From positions 310,001 through 374,000 of the forward strand of contig NZ_BJLY01000004.1 of the NCBI RefSeq assembly GCF_006538885.1: a stretch of DNA of 64,000 nt, in the 5' to 3' direction. The number at the start of each line of letters is the position of its first letter. The first letter of the stretch is position 1. The DNA comes from Gluconobacter roseus NBRC 3990 (GTDB lineage: Bacteria > Pseudomonadota > Alphaproteobacteria > Acetobacterales > Acetobacteraceae). Below are positions 43,410-53,471 of the stretch, in pieces. Position numbers and translations under genes: made by a program. A model generated the notes under the pieces. The model was not told the DNA's origin. It made no database searches and saw only the letters and a list, made by a program, of their open reading frames with translations.

Positions 43410-44480
43410 ATGGCTGACGATCTCGATACACTCAGGAATGACACGCTGGCTGCGCTGGCCGGAGCGCAGGACCGCGCGCAGTGGGATGCGATCCGCGTCG
43501 GAACGCTGGGCAAGTCCGGTGCGCTGACCGGGCTGCTCAAACAGCTGGGCAAGCTGGAGCCGCAGGAGCGCAAGGAGCGTGGTCAGGCGCTGAACCGTCT
43601 GCGCGACGAGCTGACGGCTGCTGTCGAGGCGCGTGGCCGCGATATCGAGGAAGAGGCGCTTCAGGCCCGTCTGCGCTCCGAGCGTGTGGACGTGACGATG
43701 CCGGCGCCTGCGATCGTCACGGGCACCATCCATCCCATCAGCCGCACTATTGAGGAAATGACGGCCATTTTTGGCGCGATGGGTTTTTCCGTTGCCGAAG
43801 GGCCGGATATCGAAAGCCAGTGGCACAATTTCTCGGCGCTCAACACGCCGGATCATCACCCTGCGCGCACCGAGCATGATACGTTCTATCTGCCGCCGAA
43901 GGCCGAGGGTGGAGAGCCGCGGGTTCTGCGCACACAGACCTCTGGCGTGCAGATCCGCACGATGCTTGGCGAAAAGCCGCCGATCCGGATCATTGCACCC
44001 GGCCGCACCTATCGCGCCGATCATGACGCCACCCATTCGCCGATGTTCCATCAGTGCGAAGGTCTTGTGGTCGATCGCAACATCACGCTCGGCCACCTCA
44101 AGGGCTGTCTGATCGAGTTCCTGCGCGTCTATTTCGACAAGCCGAACCTGCCTGTGCGGTTCCGGGCGTCTTACTTCCCGTTCACCGAGCCTTCCATGGA
44201 AGTTGATATCGGCTGGTCGAAGGCGACCGGTGAAATCGGTGGCGGGTCCGACTGGCTGGAAGTTCTGGGATCAGGGATGATCCATCCGCGGGTTCTGGCG
44301 AATTGCGGGCTTGATCCGTCCGAATGGCAGGGCTTTGCGTTCGGGATGGGAATCGAGCGTCTGGCGATGCTGAAGAATGGCATCCCCGATCTGCGGTCTT
44401 TCTACGAAAGCGATCTGCGCTGGCTGCGTCATTACGGATTTTCGGCATTCTCGCCTGCCACGCTGACGGAGGGCGTGTGA
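43410..44480 (+). CDS. pheS: Phenylalanyl-tRNA synthetase alpha subunit
   Basis: Catalytic subunit of the alpha2beta2 class II synthetase that charges tRNA-Phe. 356 residues from ATG 43410 (GGGG about ten bases upstream); ATG 43401 is in frame too. HPISRTIEEMTAIFGAMGF, TPDHHPAR, TSGVQIRTM, APGRTYRADHDATHSPMFHQCEG (motif 2 area) and GFAFGMGIERLAMLKNGI (motif 3) are all standard PheS. Its stop is 1 base from pheT. Confidence 0.97.
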   Translation: MADDLDTLRNDTLAALAGAQDRAQWDAIRVGTLGKSGALTGLLKQLGKLEPQERKERGQALNRLRDELTAAVEARGRDIEEEALQARLRSERVDVTMPAPAIVTGTIHPISRTIEEMTAIFGAMGFSVAEGPDIESQWHNFSALNTPDHHPARTEHDTFYLPPKAEGGEPRVLRTQTSGVQIRTMLGEKPPIRIIAPGRTYRADHDATHSPMFHQCEGLVVDRNITLGHLKGCLIEFLRVYFDKPNLPVRFRASYFPFTEPSMEVDIGWSKATGEIGGGSDWLEVLGSGMIHPRVLANCGLDPSEWQGFAFGMGIERLAMLKNGIPDLRSFYESDLRWLRHYGFSAFSPATLTEGV

Positions 44481-44481
44481 C

Positions 44482-46950
44482 ATGAAGTTCTCTCTTTCCT
44501 GGCTGCGCGAACATCTTGATTTTACGGCTTCTGTTGAAGAGATCTGTGCCCGGCTGAATGTCATCGGGCTTGAGGTCGAGAGCGTTGAGAACCCTGCTGA
44601 CCGTCTGGTGGGCTTCCGGACCGCCAAGATCGTCGAAGCGCATCGCCATCCGGATGCGGACCGGCTTCAGGTCTGTCGGGTTGCTGCTGGCGGCGGTTTT
44701 GAGGATGTGCAGGTCGTCTGCGGTGCGCCGAATGCTCGGGCCGGTCTGCATGTGATCTTTGCGGCTCCGGGGACTTATATTCCTGGCCTCGACATCACCA
44801 TCAAGAAGGGCAAGATCCGGGGGCAGGAGAGCGGCGGCATGCTGTGCTCCCTGCGTGAGCTAGGGCTTGGCGAGGAAAGCAATGGCATTGCCGAGCTTTC
44901 CGAAACGGCGCCGATCGGAGAGTCCTATGCCGTTTATGCCGAGCTGGATGATCCTGTCATTGAGATCGCGATTACGCCCAACCGTGGCGATGCTTTGAGC
45001 ATCCGTGGTATTGCGCGGGATCTGGCCGCGGCTGGTATTGGCCGACTGAAGCCCTGGCTGACAGAAGCGGTGGAGGGAGATTTCCCGTCTGCGCTGACGT
45101 GGAAGACCGAGCATCCGGCCTGTCCGTATATTGTCGGGCGTGTCATCCGGGGTGTGAAGAACGGGCCGAGCCCGGACTGGCTGCAGCGCCGTCTGGAATC
45201 AGTCGGGGTCAAGCCGATCTCGGCACTCGTTGATGTGACGAACTACCTCACATACGATCTTGGCCGTCCGCTGCATGTCTTTGATGTTGCAAAACTTAAA
45301 GGCGATACGCTGACGGTGACGCATGCGGCCCGCGAGACCTTCACAGGTCTTGATGGCCGGGAATATGTGCTCGGCACCGAGGACATGGTCATCGTTGATG
45401 AGGCTGGTGTGCAGTCGCTTGCCGGTCTGATTGGTGGTGAGCACAGCGGCGTTGACGAGAACACGACTGATGTTTTCGTGGAATCTGCGCTGTTCGATCC
45501 TGTGCGGATTGCGCTGACAGGGCGTCGTCTGGCTATCCATACCGATGCACGGCAGCGTTTTGAGCGTGGGATCGACCCGGCGCAGGTACTCAACGGACTT
45601 GAAGCCGCGACGACCATGATCCGGGACCTGTGTGGCGGTGAGGTGAGCGAGATCACCGAAGCCGGTGCCCTGCCGGACTGGAAGCGGACGGCGACGCTGC
45701 GTTTCGAGCGCCTCAAGACGCTCGGTGGCGTGGATATTGCGGCTGACGATGCCGTGCGCTCGCTGGAGCATCTTGGCTTCGAAGTGACGGAGCGCTCAGA
45801 CGAGGCGGCAACGTTCCTTGTGCCGTCCTGGCGGAATGACGTTGCCTCCGGTCAGGTTCTGGCGCAGGCGCCGACACTGGATGAAGATGTGGCGGTCAAG
45901 GCTGCAAATCGTGTTCAGGCGATGGAAGCAGAGTGCGATCTGCTTGAGGAAGTGCTGCGGCTTTACGGGCTGGACAATGTTCCGGCAGTGGCACTGCCGC
46001 AGGTGACGGTTGTGCCGGCTCCGGCCGTTACGCCCCTGCAGGCTCGTGCGGCTCTGCTGCGTCGTGTCTGTGCGGCACGCGGGCTGACGGAGACGGTCGG
46101 GTTCTCGTTCGTGGCGCAGGATGATGCCGCACTGTTCGGGGATGTGCCGGAAACGCAGCATCTGCTGAATCCGATTGCTACCGATCTGGATCAGCTGCGT
46201 CCGACGCCGCTGATCAATCTGGCGCGGGCTCTTTCTCGTAATCTGGCCCGTGGTTTGGGTCTGTCTGGCGAAGGTGCGCTGTTCGAGGTCGGACCGAGCT
46301 TCGATGCGACTGGGCAGCATCTGCGTCTAGCGGGTTTGCGGGCTGGCCTGACGGCACGTGAGCCGGGTGTGGCAGCGCATGAAGCAACGCTTTGGGAGGC
46401 AAAAGCCGACCTGACGGCGGCTCTTGTTTCGCTGGGCGTGCCGGAAGCGGCGCTGTCGGTCACGGCTGATGCACCGGGGTTCTATCATCCGGGTCGGTCA
46501 GGTCAGGTGCGGCAGGGGCCGAAGATGGTCCTGGGGACGTTCGGTGAACTGCACCCGCGTGTTACGCGGGCGCTGGGGCTGAGCGGGACCGTGGTGGCCT
46601 TCGAGGTCTATCTGGATCAGGTGCCGCAGCCGAAAGCGAAGCGTAAATCCGCACCCGTCCTGTCGCCGTTGCAGCCCGTTCGCCGGGACTTTGCTTTCGT
46701 GGCGGGTCCGGATGTGGAAATCCAGGCGGTTCTGAAAGCTGTTCGGATGGCGGATCGCAATCTGGTGCAGGAAGTGCGTCTGTTTGACGTGTTCGAGGGT
46801 GGCAGTCTGCCGGAGGGGCATCGTTCGCTCGGTGTGGAAGTGGTCTTGCAGCCACAGACCGAGAGTCTTACGGATACGCAGCTTGAAGCGGTTTCCAAAT
46901 CAGTGGAAGCTGCGGTTCTCAAGGCAACAGGGGCTGTGCTGCGTCGATGA
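44482..46950 (+). CDS. pheT: Phenylalanyl-tRNA synthetase beta subunit
   Basis: Editing and tRNA-binding subunit partner of PheS. 822 residues. N-terminal OB-fold tRNA-binding domain (about 40-150: VVCGAPNARAGL, KIRGQESGGMLCS), B3/B4 editing domain (about 200-400, ISALVDVTNYLTYDLGRPLH), B5 domain and a C-terminal ferredoxin-like anticodon-binding domain (PVRRDFAFVA..VREVRLFDVFEG-type). Normal length. The stop overlaps lpxB by four bases. Confidence 0.97.
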   Translation: MKFSLSWLREHLDFTASVEEICARLNVIGLEVESVENPADRLVGFRTAKIVEAHRHPDADRLQVCRVAAGGGFEDVQVVCGAPNARAGLHVIFAAPGTYIPGLDITIKKGKIRGQESGGMLCSLRELGLGEESNGIAELSETAPIGESYAVYAELDDPVIEIAITPNRGDALSIRGIARDLAAAGIGRLKPWLTEAVEGDFPSALTWKTEHPACPYIVGRVIRGVKNGPSPDWLQRRLESVGVKPISALVDVTNYLTYDLGRPLHVFDVAKLKGDTLTVTHAARETFTGLDGREYVLGTEDMVIVDEAGVQSLAGLIGGEHSGVDENTTDVFVESALFDPVRIALTGRRLAIHTDARQRFERGIDPAQVLNGLEAATTMIRDLCGGEVSEITEAGALPDWKRTATLRFERLKTLGGVDIAADDAVRSLEHLGFEVTERSDEAATFLVPSWRNDVASGQVLAQAPTLDEDVAVKAANRVQAMEAECDLLEEVLRLYGLDNVPAVALPQVTVVPAPAVTPLQARAALLRRVCAARGLTETVGFSFVAQDDAALFGDVPETQHLLNPIATDLDQLRPTPLINLARALSRNLARGLGLSGEGALFEVGPSFDATGQHLRLAGLRAGLTAREPGVAAHEATLWEAKADLTAALVSLGVPEAALSVTADAPGFYHPGRSGQVRQGPKMVLGTFGELHPRVTRALGLSGTVVAFEVYLDQVPQPKAKRKSAPVLSPLQPVRRDFAFVAGPDVEIQAVLKAVRMADRNLVQEVRLFDVFEGGSLPEGHRSLGVEVVLQPQTESLTDTQLEAVSKSVEAAVLKATGAVLRR

Positions 46951-48194
46951 ACTCTCTTCCAGAATCCGGATCTGACGGACAGTCTTCAGGGGATCCTTCC
47001 CAAAAGACCACGCCCATGCCCCGTTACGGGCGGGTGATCTGGATTCTGGCGGGTGAGGCCAGTGGGGACGTGATTGGTGCGCGTCTCATGCAGGCGCTCC
47101 ATGCGCAGGACCCGTCACTGGTTTTTGCCGGCGTCGGGGGCGGGCGCATGGAAGCGCTCGGGCTGCACAGTCTGTTCCCCATGAGCGATCTGGCCGTCAT
47201 GGGGCTGGTCGAGGTCGTGCCCCGTCTGCGGCAGCTGTCGCAGCGTCTGCTCGAAGCCGTGCAGGATATCGAGCTGCGCAAGCCCGATCTGGTCGTGACG
47301 ATCGACAGTCCGGGCTTCGCTCTGCGGCTGTTGCAGAAAATCGAGCGCTCCGGGATCAAGCGCGTTCATTACGTTGCACCGCAGGTCTGGGCTTGGCGGG
47401 AAAAGCGGGTCAAGGAGTTTCCGGGGCTCTGGGACCGGCTTCTGTGTCTGCTGCCGTTCGAGCCGGAATGGTTTGCGCAGCGCGGGCTGGAAGGACGCTT
47501 TGTCGGTCATCCCGTCCTTCAGTCAGGTGTCCGGAATGGAGACGGGCAGCGGTTCCGGCTGCGGCATAATATTCCGGCCCATGCGCCGGTTGTGATCCTT
47601 ATGCCGGGAAGCCGGCGTTCGGAAGCGCCCCGACTTCTGCCTGTGTTCCGCAAGATGTTGGATATCCTGCGTGTGCAGTATCCGGATATCTGCCCGGTTA
47701 TTCCGGTCGCACCCGTCATTGCGCCAACTATCCGTCAGCTGATCCGCAAATGGCCGATCCAGCCGCATATTGTCACCGATATTCACGACAAGCATGATGC
47801 GTTTGCAGCCGCCCAGTGCGCGCTGACGAAATCAGGGACGTCCACGCTGGAACTGGCAATGGGCAATGTGCCGATGGCGGTGACGTATCGCGTCAATCCG
47901 GTGACGGCGACGATTGCGCGGCGTCTGATCAAGGTGCCGCATGTCGCGATGGTCAATCTGCTGGCAGGGCGGGAGGTGGTGCCTGAACTGCTTCAGGAAA
48001 ACTGCACGCCGAAGAAGCTGGCCGAGACGGTTTCGAAGCTGCTGAGCGATCCGCAGATGGTGGAAAAGCAGCGTATGGCGTTTGCCGACGTGCTCGACAT
48101 GCTCTCGCCGCCTGTGGGAACGCCTGCGGATGCGGCGGCGGCCGAGATCATGGACCTTCTGAACGAACCGGTGTCCCGGTCGTCCAGAAGCTGA
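46947..48194 (+). CDS. lpxB: Lipid-A-disaccharide synthase
   Basis: Joins UDP-2,3-diacylglucosamine and lipid X to make the lipid A disaccharide on the cytosolic face of the inner membrane. 415 residues. The family motifs ILAGEASGDVIGARLM, GVGGGRM, VTIDSPGFALRL, HYVAPQVWAWRE, FVGHPVL, LMPGSRRSE and the C-terminal SGTSTLE are visible. A polar 27-residue N-terminal extension precedes the core, so the real start may be ATG 47016 (MPRYGRVIW). lpxB usually follows lpxA; its fusion to the pheST transcript here is unusual. Confidence 0.94.
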   Translation: MNSLPESGSDGQSSGDPSQKTTPMPRYGRVIWILAGEASGDVIGARLMQALHAQDPSLVFAGVGGGRMEALGLHSLFPMSDLAVMGLVEVVPRLRQLSQRLLEAVQDIELRKPDLVVTIDSPGFALRLLQKIERSGIKRVHYVAPQVWAWREKRVKEFPGLWDRLLCLLPFEPEWFAQRGLEGRFVGHPVLQSGVRNGDGQRFRLRHNIPAHAPVVILMPGSRRSEAPRLLPVFRKMLDILRVQYPDICPVIPVAPVIAPTIRQLIRKWPIQPHIVTDIHDKHDAFAAAQCALTKSGTSTLELAMGNVPMAVTYRVNPVTATIARRLIKVPHVAMVNLLAGREVVPELLQENCTPKKLAETVSKLLSDPQMVEKQRMAFADVLDMLSPPVGTPADAAAAEIMDLLNEPVSRSSRS

Positions 48195-48198
48195 AATT

Positions 48199-49188
48199 TT
48201 AGCGCAGGAAGCCGACCAGGCGTTCGGCTTCCTGAACGATCGGTTCAGAAATGCTGTTGGCACGTTCCGCACCTGCGCGCAGGACGGACAGAAGATGCGC
48301 TTCGTCCTGTAACAGGCGCTGTGTTTCGCTGGCAACCGGGGCCAGACGCTCGACCAAAAGATCCGCAAGAGCGTTTTTGAACGGGCCAAAGCCCTGACCG
48401 CTGAAGCGGCTGAGAACGGCGGCGGGCGTTTCATCTGACATCGCCGCATAGATGGAAACAAGGTTGCGGGCCTCAGGGCGGTCGATCAGGCCATCCATCT
48501 CGCCGGGAAGCGGTTCGGAGTCGGTTTTGGCGCGGCGGATCTTCAGGGCGATGTCGTCAGCCGTGTCGGTCAGGACGATGCGGCTCTGTTCTGACGGATC
48601 GGACTTGGACATCTTCTTGCTGCCGTCGCGCAGGCTCATGACGCGGGCTGCAGCGGGCGGAATAAATGCCTCGACCTGTGGGAAGAACTCCACGCCCATG
48701 TCGTGATTGAATTTCTGGGCGATGTCGTTGGTGAGCTCGATGTGCTGACGCTGGTCTTCGCCCACGGGCACGCGGGTAGCATGAAAGGCCAGAATGTCGG
48801 CGGCCATCAGGTTCGGATAAACATACAGACCAGCCGAATGGTTTTCACGGTTCTTGCCAGCCTTGTCCTTGAACTGGGTCATGCGGTTCAGCCAGCCGAG
48901 GCGGGAGACGCAGTTGAAGATCCAGCCGAGGCGGGCATGGGCACTGACGGCGGACTGGTTGTACAGGCGCGTGGGCTCGATTCCTGCTGCGAGGAGGCAT
49001 GCTGCCGAGCCGAGCGTCTGCTCACGCAGGGTTTGCGGATCCCACGGCATGGTAATGGAATGCAGGTCCACCAGACAAAAGACGCAGTCATGATCTGCCT
49101 GCAGCGTGACCCAGTTGCGGATTGCTCCGAGATAGTTGCCCAGATGGGGAATGCCGGTTGGCTGAATGCCGGAAAATACGCGCTGCAT
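48199..49188 (-). CDS. trpS: Tryptophanyl-tRNA synthetase
   Basis: Class I synthetase charging tRNA-Trp. 329 residues. The HIGH-equivalent TGIPHLGNYLGAI is at the N-terminus and KMSKSDPS at about 197-204; VGEDQRQHIELTNDIA is the usual substrate-site stretch. It converges on lpxB with only 4 bases between the stops and no terminator in between. Confidence 0.97.
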   Translation of the reverse strand: MQRVFSGIQPTGIPHLGNYLGAIRNWVTLQADHDCVFCLVDLHSITMPWDPQTLREQTLGSAACLLAAGIEPTRLYNQSAVSAHARLGWIFNCVSRLGWLNRMTQFKDKAGKNRENHSAGLYVYPNLMAADILAFHATRVPVGEDQRQHIELTNDIAQKFNHDMGVEFFPQVEAFIPPAAARVMSLRDGSKKMSKSDPSEQSRIVLTDTADDIALKIRRAKTDSEPLPGEMDGLIDRPEARNLVSIYAAMSDETPAAVLSRFSGQGFGPFKNALADLLVERLAPVASETQRLLQDEAHLLSVLRAGAERANSISEPIVQEAERLVGFLR

Positions 49189-49237
49189 GAATTCAGTCTT
49201 CAGTTTCTGAAAAAATCAGGGAAAGGGATGATGCATT

Positions 49238-49723
49238 TCATCGAACGGGTGTCTGCAGGTCCAGCTTCTGGCGTTCCTGCAGAACCTCGGATGCCGACAT
49301 CGGATGCGTGCGGGCGGCGGCAATGTCCGCAGCAGTGAAGGTTGGAGCACTGCCAGACATTTCCTGACTCGCGACGAAGGTCAGGATACGGGCGATTTCG
49401 TCGTCTGGCAGGCGCTGGAAAGACGGCATGGCACCGTTGTAATGGCCGCCGCCTGCCGTGATGGAGCCATCCAGTCCGTAAAGCAGGACATCGACGAGAT
49501 AGTGATGACCGGCAGGAGTTTGGGCAATCGGGCCGACGCGTCCGAAAATGGGGGCGATTTCAGAGACCTGACCGTGGCCGCCGTGGTGGCAGATACTGCA
49601 CTCATTGGAGTATTCGCGCGGAGCCTGAACACGATTTTCCCAGGCATGGCCGATCACGAAGACTATCACCATGGAAATGGCGAGAAACAGGGGAAGCCGG
49701 ACAGCGGGGTCAATTCTGATCAC
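49238..49723 (-). CDS. Membrane-anchored c-type cytochrome
   Basis: 161 residues from a GTG start. One N-terminal anchor or uncleaved signal (LPLFLAISMVIVFVIGHAW) exports the protein. The heme motif CSICHH (about residue 42-46) and a Met ligand candidate in AMPSFQRLPDDEIARILTFVAS mark a class I mono-heme cytochrome c. It could carry electrons between a periplasmic dehydrogenase and an oxidase. Divergent from tdk across 94 bases; no dehydrogenase partner is adjacent. Confidence 0.85.
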   Translation of the reverse strand: MIRIDPAVRLPLFLAISMVIVFVIGHAWENRVQAPREYSNECSICHHGGHGQVSEIAPIFGRVGPIAQTPAGHHYLVDVLLYGLDGSITAGGGHYNGAMPSFQRLPDDEIARILTFVASQEMSGSAPTFTAADIAAARTHPMSASEVLQERQKLDLQTPVR

Positions 49724-49817
49724 ACTGTCGTTGTGGCATTTTCAGAGGCGTTTCAGCAAGGCCGGGCTTGGCAAAACACTCGGAATAGGGCTCATGGCGC
49801 TATCGGAAGGAGATCCC

Positions 49818-50360
49818 ATGACCGTCAAAGGACGTCTTGTAGTGTATGTCGGGCCCATGTTTGCCGGCAAATCCGCGCATCTGATTGCTGCTGCAAAAAG
49901 GGAGACAGACGTTCTGGCGCTCAAGCCCGATTTTGATACACGCGATGGTTCCGAGCTTGTGAGTCGCGACGGGTCGCATCTGGCCGCTGTGTCTGCGAAT
50001 GTCTGGCCCGCGGATGCCGACCGCTACGATCACATCGTGCTTGATGAAGGGCAGTTCTGGGTTTCGCCGCATTATAATGGCGATATTGTTCAGGACATCC
50101 TGCAGGCGCGTTTACGCGGCGCGCATGTAACGGTCGGTGGGCTGGATACCGACTACCGTCGTGTGCCGTTCGACGTCATGACGCGACTGATGGATGAAGC
50201 GGATGAAGTCATTGTCCTGAAGGCGCACTGTCACGTCTGCGGAGCGCCTGCGGCCTGGACCGCAAAAACCCATGAGACTGGTCATCTGCTCGAGACGGGC
50301 GATCAGGAGCTTTATGAAGCGCGCTGTGATGCGCATTGGACCCTTCCAGACAGACCCTGA
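49818..50360 (+). CDS. tdk: Thymidine kinase
   Basis: Type II thymidine kinase of nucleotide salvage. 180 residues from ATG 49818, set by AAGGAG six bases upstream. P-loop GPMFAGKSAHLI, Walker B-like VLDEGQFW and the lid region are present. The zinc site has Cys138 and Cys141 (CHVC), but the second pair is Cys170 and His173 (CDAH) instead of the usual Cys-x2-Cys or Cys-x2-His seen across the family. Its last bases are part of a hairpin terminator. Confidence 0.93.
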   Translation: MTVKGRLVVYVGPMFAGKSAHLIAAAKRETDVLALKPDFDTRDGSELVSRDGSHLAAVSANVWPADADRYDHIVLDEGQFWVSPHYNGDIVQDILQARLRGAHVTVGGLDTDYRRVPFDVMTRLMDEADEVIVLKAHCHVCGAPAAWTAKTHETGHLLETGDQELYEARCDAHWTLPDRP

Positions 50361-50387
50361 GGTCTGAACCGGAAGGGCAGGCGGTTT
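50341..50387. terminator. Terminator shared by tdk and the FKBP gene
   Basis: CCCTTCC...CAGACC ctga GGTCTG...GGAAGGG (50341-50377) forms a two-part stem that begins inside the tdk 3' end and is followed by GGTTTTTA. Confidence 0.7.
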
Positions 50388-50894
50388 TTACTGGCCGCCG
50401 CCACCGCCATTATTAACGCCCAGAAGACGGATCTTGAAGATCAGCGGGCTGTTGGGCGGGATGATGCCCATGGAACGCTTGCCGTAGCCGAGGTTCGGCG
50501 GAAGGTAGAGCATCCACTCATCGCCGACATGCATCATGGGCAGGGCTTCGAGCCAGCCCTGAACCAGACCGTCCAGCGGCATTTCCATATAGGCGCCATT
50601 TCCGTGCTGATCGGAACTGTCAAAGATGCCGCCATCCGGCAGGCGCCCCTCATAGATCACCATGATGGTGGAGCCGTGATGGGGGCTGTCACCATCCTTG
50701 GGGCCCGACTGGAGAACCTTGTAGGACAGGCCATCCGGCAGGGTCTTGATGCCCGGGGTCGCATGGATTTTCGCCATGAACTGTTCAGGCGTCAGGTCGG
50801 AATCATCCACCTGCTTGTGGCCACCCGCGCACCCTGTCAGGGCGAGAGCGCCGCACAGGGCGAAAGCGGACGTAAGACGGATCAGACTGGTCAT
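50388..50894 (-). CDS. FKBP-type peptidyl-prolyl isomerase, lipoprotein
   Basis: 168 residues. A lipoprotein signal with lipobox ALTGC (Cys22) anchors it to a periplasmic membrane face. The FKBP fold follows: VIYEGRLPDGGIFDSS, FDSS motif, LVQGWLEALPMMHVGDEWMLYLPPNLGYG, and the closing SPLIFKIRLLG. The tail is a Gly run. Role: proline isomerisation of exported proteins. It lies 26 bases after argG. Confidence 0.92.
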   Translation of the reverse strand: MTSLIRLTSAFALCGALALTGCAGGHKQVDDSDLTPEQFMAKIHATPGIKTLPDGLSYKVLQSGPKDGDSPHHGSTIMVIYEGRLPDGGIFDSSDQHGNGAYMEMPLDGLVQGWLEALPMMHVGDEWMLYLPPNLGYGKRSMGIIPPNSPLIFKIRLLGVNNGGGGGQ

Positions 50895-50920
50895 GGTCCC
50901 CCGGGGAGTCAGTTGAGAAA

Positions 50921-52153
50921 TCAGAGCGTGCCGCCGCGACGGCCGATCTGACCGCCGAGGCGCAGGCGCAGGGCGTTGAGCTTGATGAAGCCCTGGGCAT
51001 CCTGCTGATTATAGGCGCCTTCGTCGTCCTCGAAAGTCACGACGCGGGTATCATACAGGCTGTTGGGACTTTCACGACCCACACAGGTCACATTGCCCTT
51101 GTACAGGCGCATGCGGACACGGCCGGTCACGGAATGCTGGCTGGTGTCGATGAGGGCCTGAAGCATCCGGCGCTCGGGCGAGAACCAGAAGCCGTTATAG
51201 ATGATCTCGGCATAGCGCGGCATGATGCTGTCCTTGAGATGGGCAGCTTCGCGGTCGAGCGTGATGCTTTCGATGGAACGGTGCGCGGCCAGCAGGATCG
51301 TACCGCCCGGCGTTTCGTAGATGCCGCGGGACTTCATGCCCACGAAACGGTTCTCCACGATATCGAGACGGCCGATGCCGTTGTCACGGCCCAGTTCGTT
51401 CAGACGGGTCAGCAGGGTGGCCGGGGTCATCTCGACGCCGTTGATGGCTACCGGGTCACCGCTGACGAAATCAATGGTGATTTCGGTTGCGACGTCCGGA
51501 GCGGCTTCCGGCGAGATCGTACGCTGGAAGACGATTTCCTCAGCACCGATCGACGGATCTTCAAGCAGCTTGCCTTCGGAAGAGGAGTGCAGAAGGTTCG
51601 CGTCCACGGAGAAGGGGGCTTCGCCGCGCTTGTCCTTCGTGACGGGGATCTGGTTCTCTTCGGCAAAAGCGAGGAGCTTCGTGCGGGACGTCAGATCCCA
51701 CTCGCGCCACGGTGCGATGACCTTCACGTCCGGCTTGAGCGAATAATAGCCGAGTTCGAAGCGGACCTGATCGTTGCCCTTGCCGGTTGCGCCATGAGCC
51801 ACGGCGTCGGCGCCGACAGCTTCGGCGATCTCGATCTGGCGCTGTGCGATCAGCGGGCGGGCGATGGACGTACCCAGCAGGTACTGGCCTTCATAAAGCG
51901 TGTTGGCCCGGAACATCGGGAACACGAAATCCTTGACGAAGGTTTCGCGCAGATCTTCGACGAAGATCTCCTTGACGCCGAACATCTCGGCCTTCTTGCG
52001 GGCCGGTTCGAGCTCTTCGCCCTGGCCGAGATCGGCGGTGAAGGTGACGACCTCGCAGTTATAGGTCTTCTGGAGCCAGCGGAGGATAACCGAAGTGTCC
52101 AGGCCGCCAGAATAGGCGAGCACAACTTTCTTGACGTCCTGGTGGGCGCTCAT
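50921..52153 (-). CDS. argG: Argininosuccinate synthase
   Basis: Joins citrulline and aspartate with ATP in arginine synthesis. 410 residues. The PP-loop [15 protein letters not shown] is at the N-terminus, then [31 protein letters not shown] and [21 protein letters not shown]. Normal length and start. Together with the FKBP gene it lies downstream of rlmN on the same strand. Confidence 0.97.
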   Translation of the reverse strand: MSAHQDVKKVVLAYSGGLDTSVILRWLQKTYNCEVVTFTADLGQGEELEPARKKAEMFGVKEIFVEDLRETFVKDFVFPMFRANTLYEGQYLLGTSIARPLIAQRQIEIAEAVGADAVAHGATGKGNDQVRFELGYYSLKPDVKVIAPWREWDLTSRTKLLAFAEENQIPVTKDKRGEAPFSVDANLLHSSSEGKLLEDPSIGAEEIVFQRTISPEAAPDVATEITIDFVSGDPVAINGVEMTPATLLTRLNELGRDNGIGRLDIVENRFVGMKSRGIYETPGGTILLAAHRSIESITLDREAAHLKDSIMPRYAEIIYNGFWFSPERRMLQALIDTSQHSVTGRVRMRLYKGNVTCVGRESPNSLYDTRVVTFEDDEGAYNQQDAQGFIKLNALRLRLGGQIGRRGGTL

Positions 52154-52230
52154 AACTGCGTGGTCCTTGGTGTGTTTCGTTTGAGAAGCGTTTCTAGCAT
52201 CTCGGGGAGAAGAGGGAAACCGGGCGAATG

Positions 52231-53454
52231 TCAGGCTTCCGGGGTGGCGGAGCGGCGCTGGCGCTCGCTTTCGGTCTTCAGCTGACCGCAGGCCGCGAGG
52301 ATGTCCTGACCGCGTGGCGTGCGGATGGGAGAGGCGAAGCCGGCATCCATCACGATATTGGCGAATTTCGCGAGCTGCTGTCTGGTCGAGGGCTGGAAAT
52401 CCGAGCCCGGCCAGGGGTTGAACGGGATCAGGTTCACCTTGGCCGGCAGGTCACGGATCAGCCGCACGAGTTCGCGGGCATCGGCTTCGCTGTCATTCAC
52501 GCCGCGGAGCATGATGTATTCGAATGTGATGCGGCGGGAGTTGGATGCGGCCGGATAGCGGCGGCAGGCAGCGATCAGTTCTTCGATCGGGTATTTGCGG
52601 TTGAGCGGCACGATTTGGTCGCGCAGTTCGTTGGTGACGGCGTGCAGCGAAATCGCGAGATTGATGCCAAGCTCATCGCCGCAACGGTCCATCATCGGGA
52701 CCACGCCGGACGTCGAGAGCGTGATGCGGCGGCGGGACAGGGCGATGCCTTCGCCGTCCATGATGATCCGCATGGCTTTGGCAACATTTTCGTAATTGTA
52801 GAGCGGCTCCCCCATACCCATCAGGACGATGGTGGACAGGTAGCGTGGCATGTCTGCGCTCGGGCTGGGCCATTCGCCGTAGCTGTCGCGGGCTGCCATG
52901 AACTGGCCGACGATCTCGGCCGGGCCGAGGTTGCGGACGAGCTTCTGCGTGCCGGTGTGACAGAAGGTGCAGGAGAGGGTGCAGCCGACCTGCGAGGAAA
53001 TGCAGACGGCGCCGCGGTCTTCCCGGCGGTCCGGAATGTAGACGGTTTCGGCTTCCTGACCATCACGAAAGCGGAAGAGGAACTTGCGCGTCTCGTCCAC
53101 GGAGGTCTGTTCGGTCGCGGTGGTGGGGCGGCTGACGACGAAATGCTCGGCCAGTTTGGCCTGCATGGGCTTGGCGATGGTCGTCATGGCCGAGAAATCG
53201 GTCGCGCCCTGATGGTAGATCCAGTGCCAGAGCTGCTTGGCCCGGAAGGGCTTTTCGCCGATTTCCGTCATGAGTACGGCCAGCTCTTCGCGTGACAGGC
53301 CCACCAGATCACGCCGCCCGTCTGCAAGGCGTGCCTCGGGCGGCGCGAACAGGGCGGATTTCGCATGGATGCGCTCGCGCTCGGCAGCGTTCAGGTCGTC
53401 AGAGGCGACGGAATTGATTCGGGGGCGGATATCGGGATGGATTACGGCTGTCAT
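52231..53454 (-). CDS. rlmN: 23S rRNA A2503 / tRNA A37 methyltransferase RlmN
   Basis: Radical SAM enzyme making m2A2503 in 23S rRNA and m2A37 in some tRNAs. 407 residues. The radical SAM cluster motif CTLSCTFC, the following [24 protein letters not shown] and the catalytic C-terminal Cys (DILAACGQL) are all seen. N-terminal accessory helices ([14 protein letters not shown]) are typical. The extra N-terminal stretch of about 40 residues is longer than the E. coli enzyme. Confidence 0.96.
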   Translation of the reverse strand: MTAVIHPDIRPRINSVASDDLNAAERERIHAKSALFAPPEARLADGRRDLVGLSREELAVLMTEIGEKPFRAKQLWHWIYHQGATDFSAMTTIAKPMQAKLAEHFVVSRPTTATEQTSVDETRKFLFRFRDGQEAETVYIPDRREDRGAVCISSQVGCTLSCTFCHTGTQKLVRNLGPAEIVGQFMAARDSYGEWPSPSADMPRYLSTIVLMGMGEPLYNYENVAKAMRIIMDGEGIALSRRRITLSTSGVVPMMDRCGDELGINLAISLHAVTNELRDQIVPLNRKYPIEELIAACRRYPAASNSRRITFEYIMLRGVNDSEADARELVRLIRDLPAKVNLIPFNPWPGSDFQPSTRQQLAKFANIVMDAGFASPIRTPRGQDILAACGQLKTESERQRRSATPEA

Positions 53455-53471
53455 GGCGGCGGAGCCATAGC

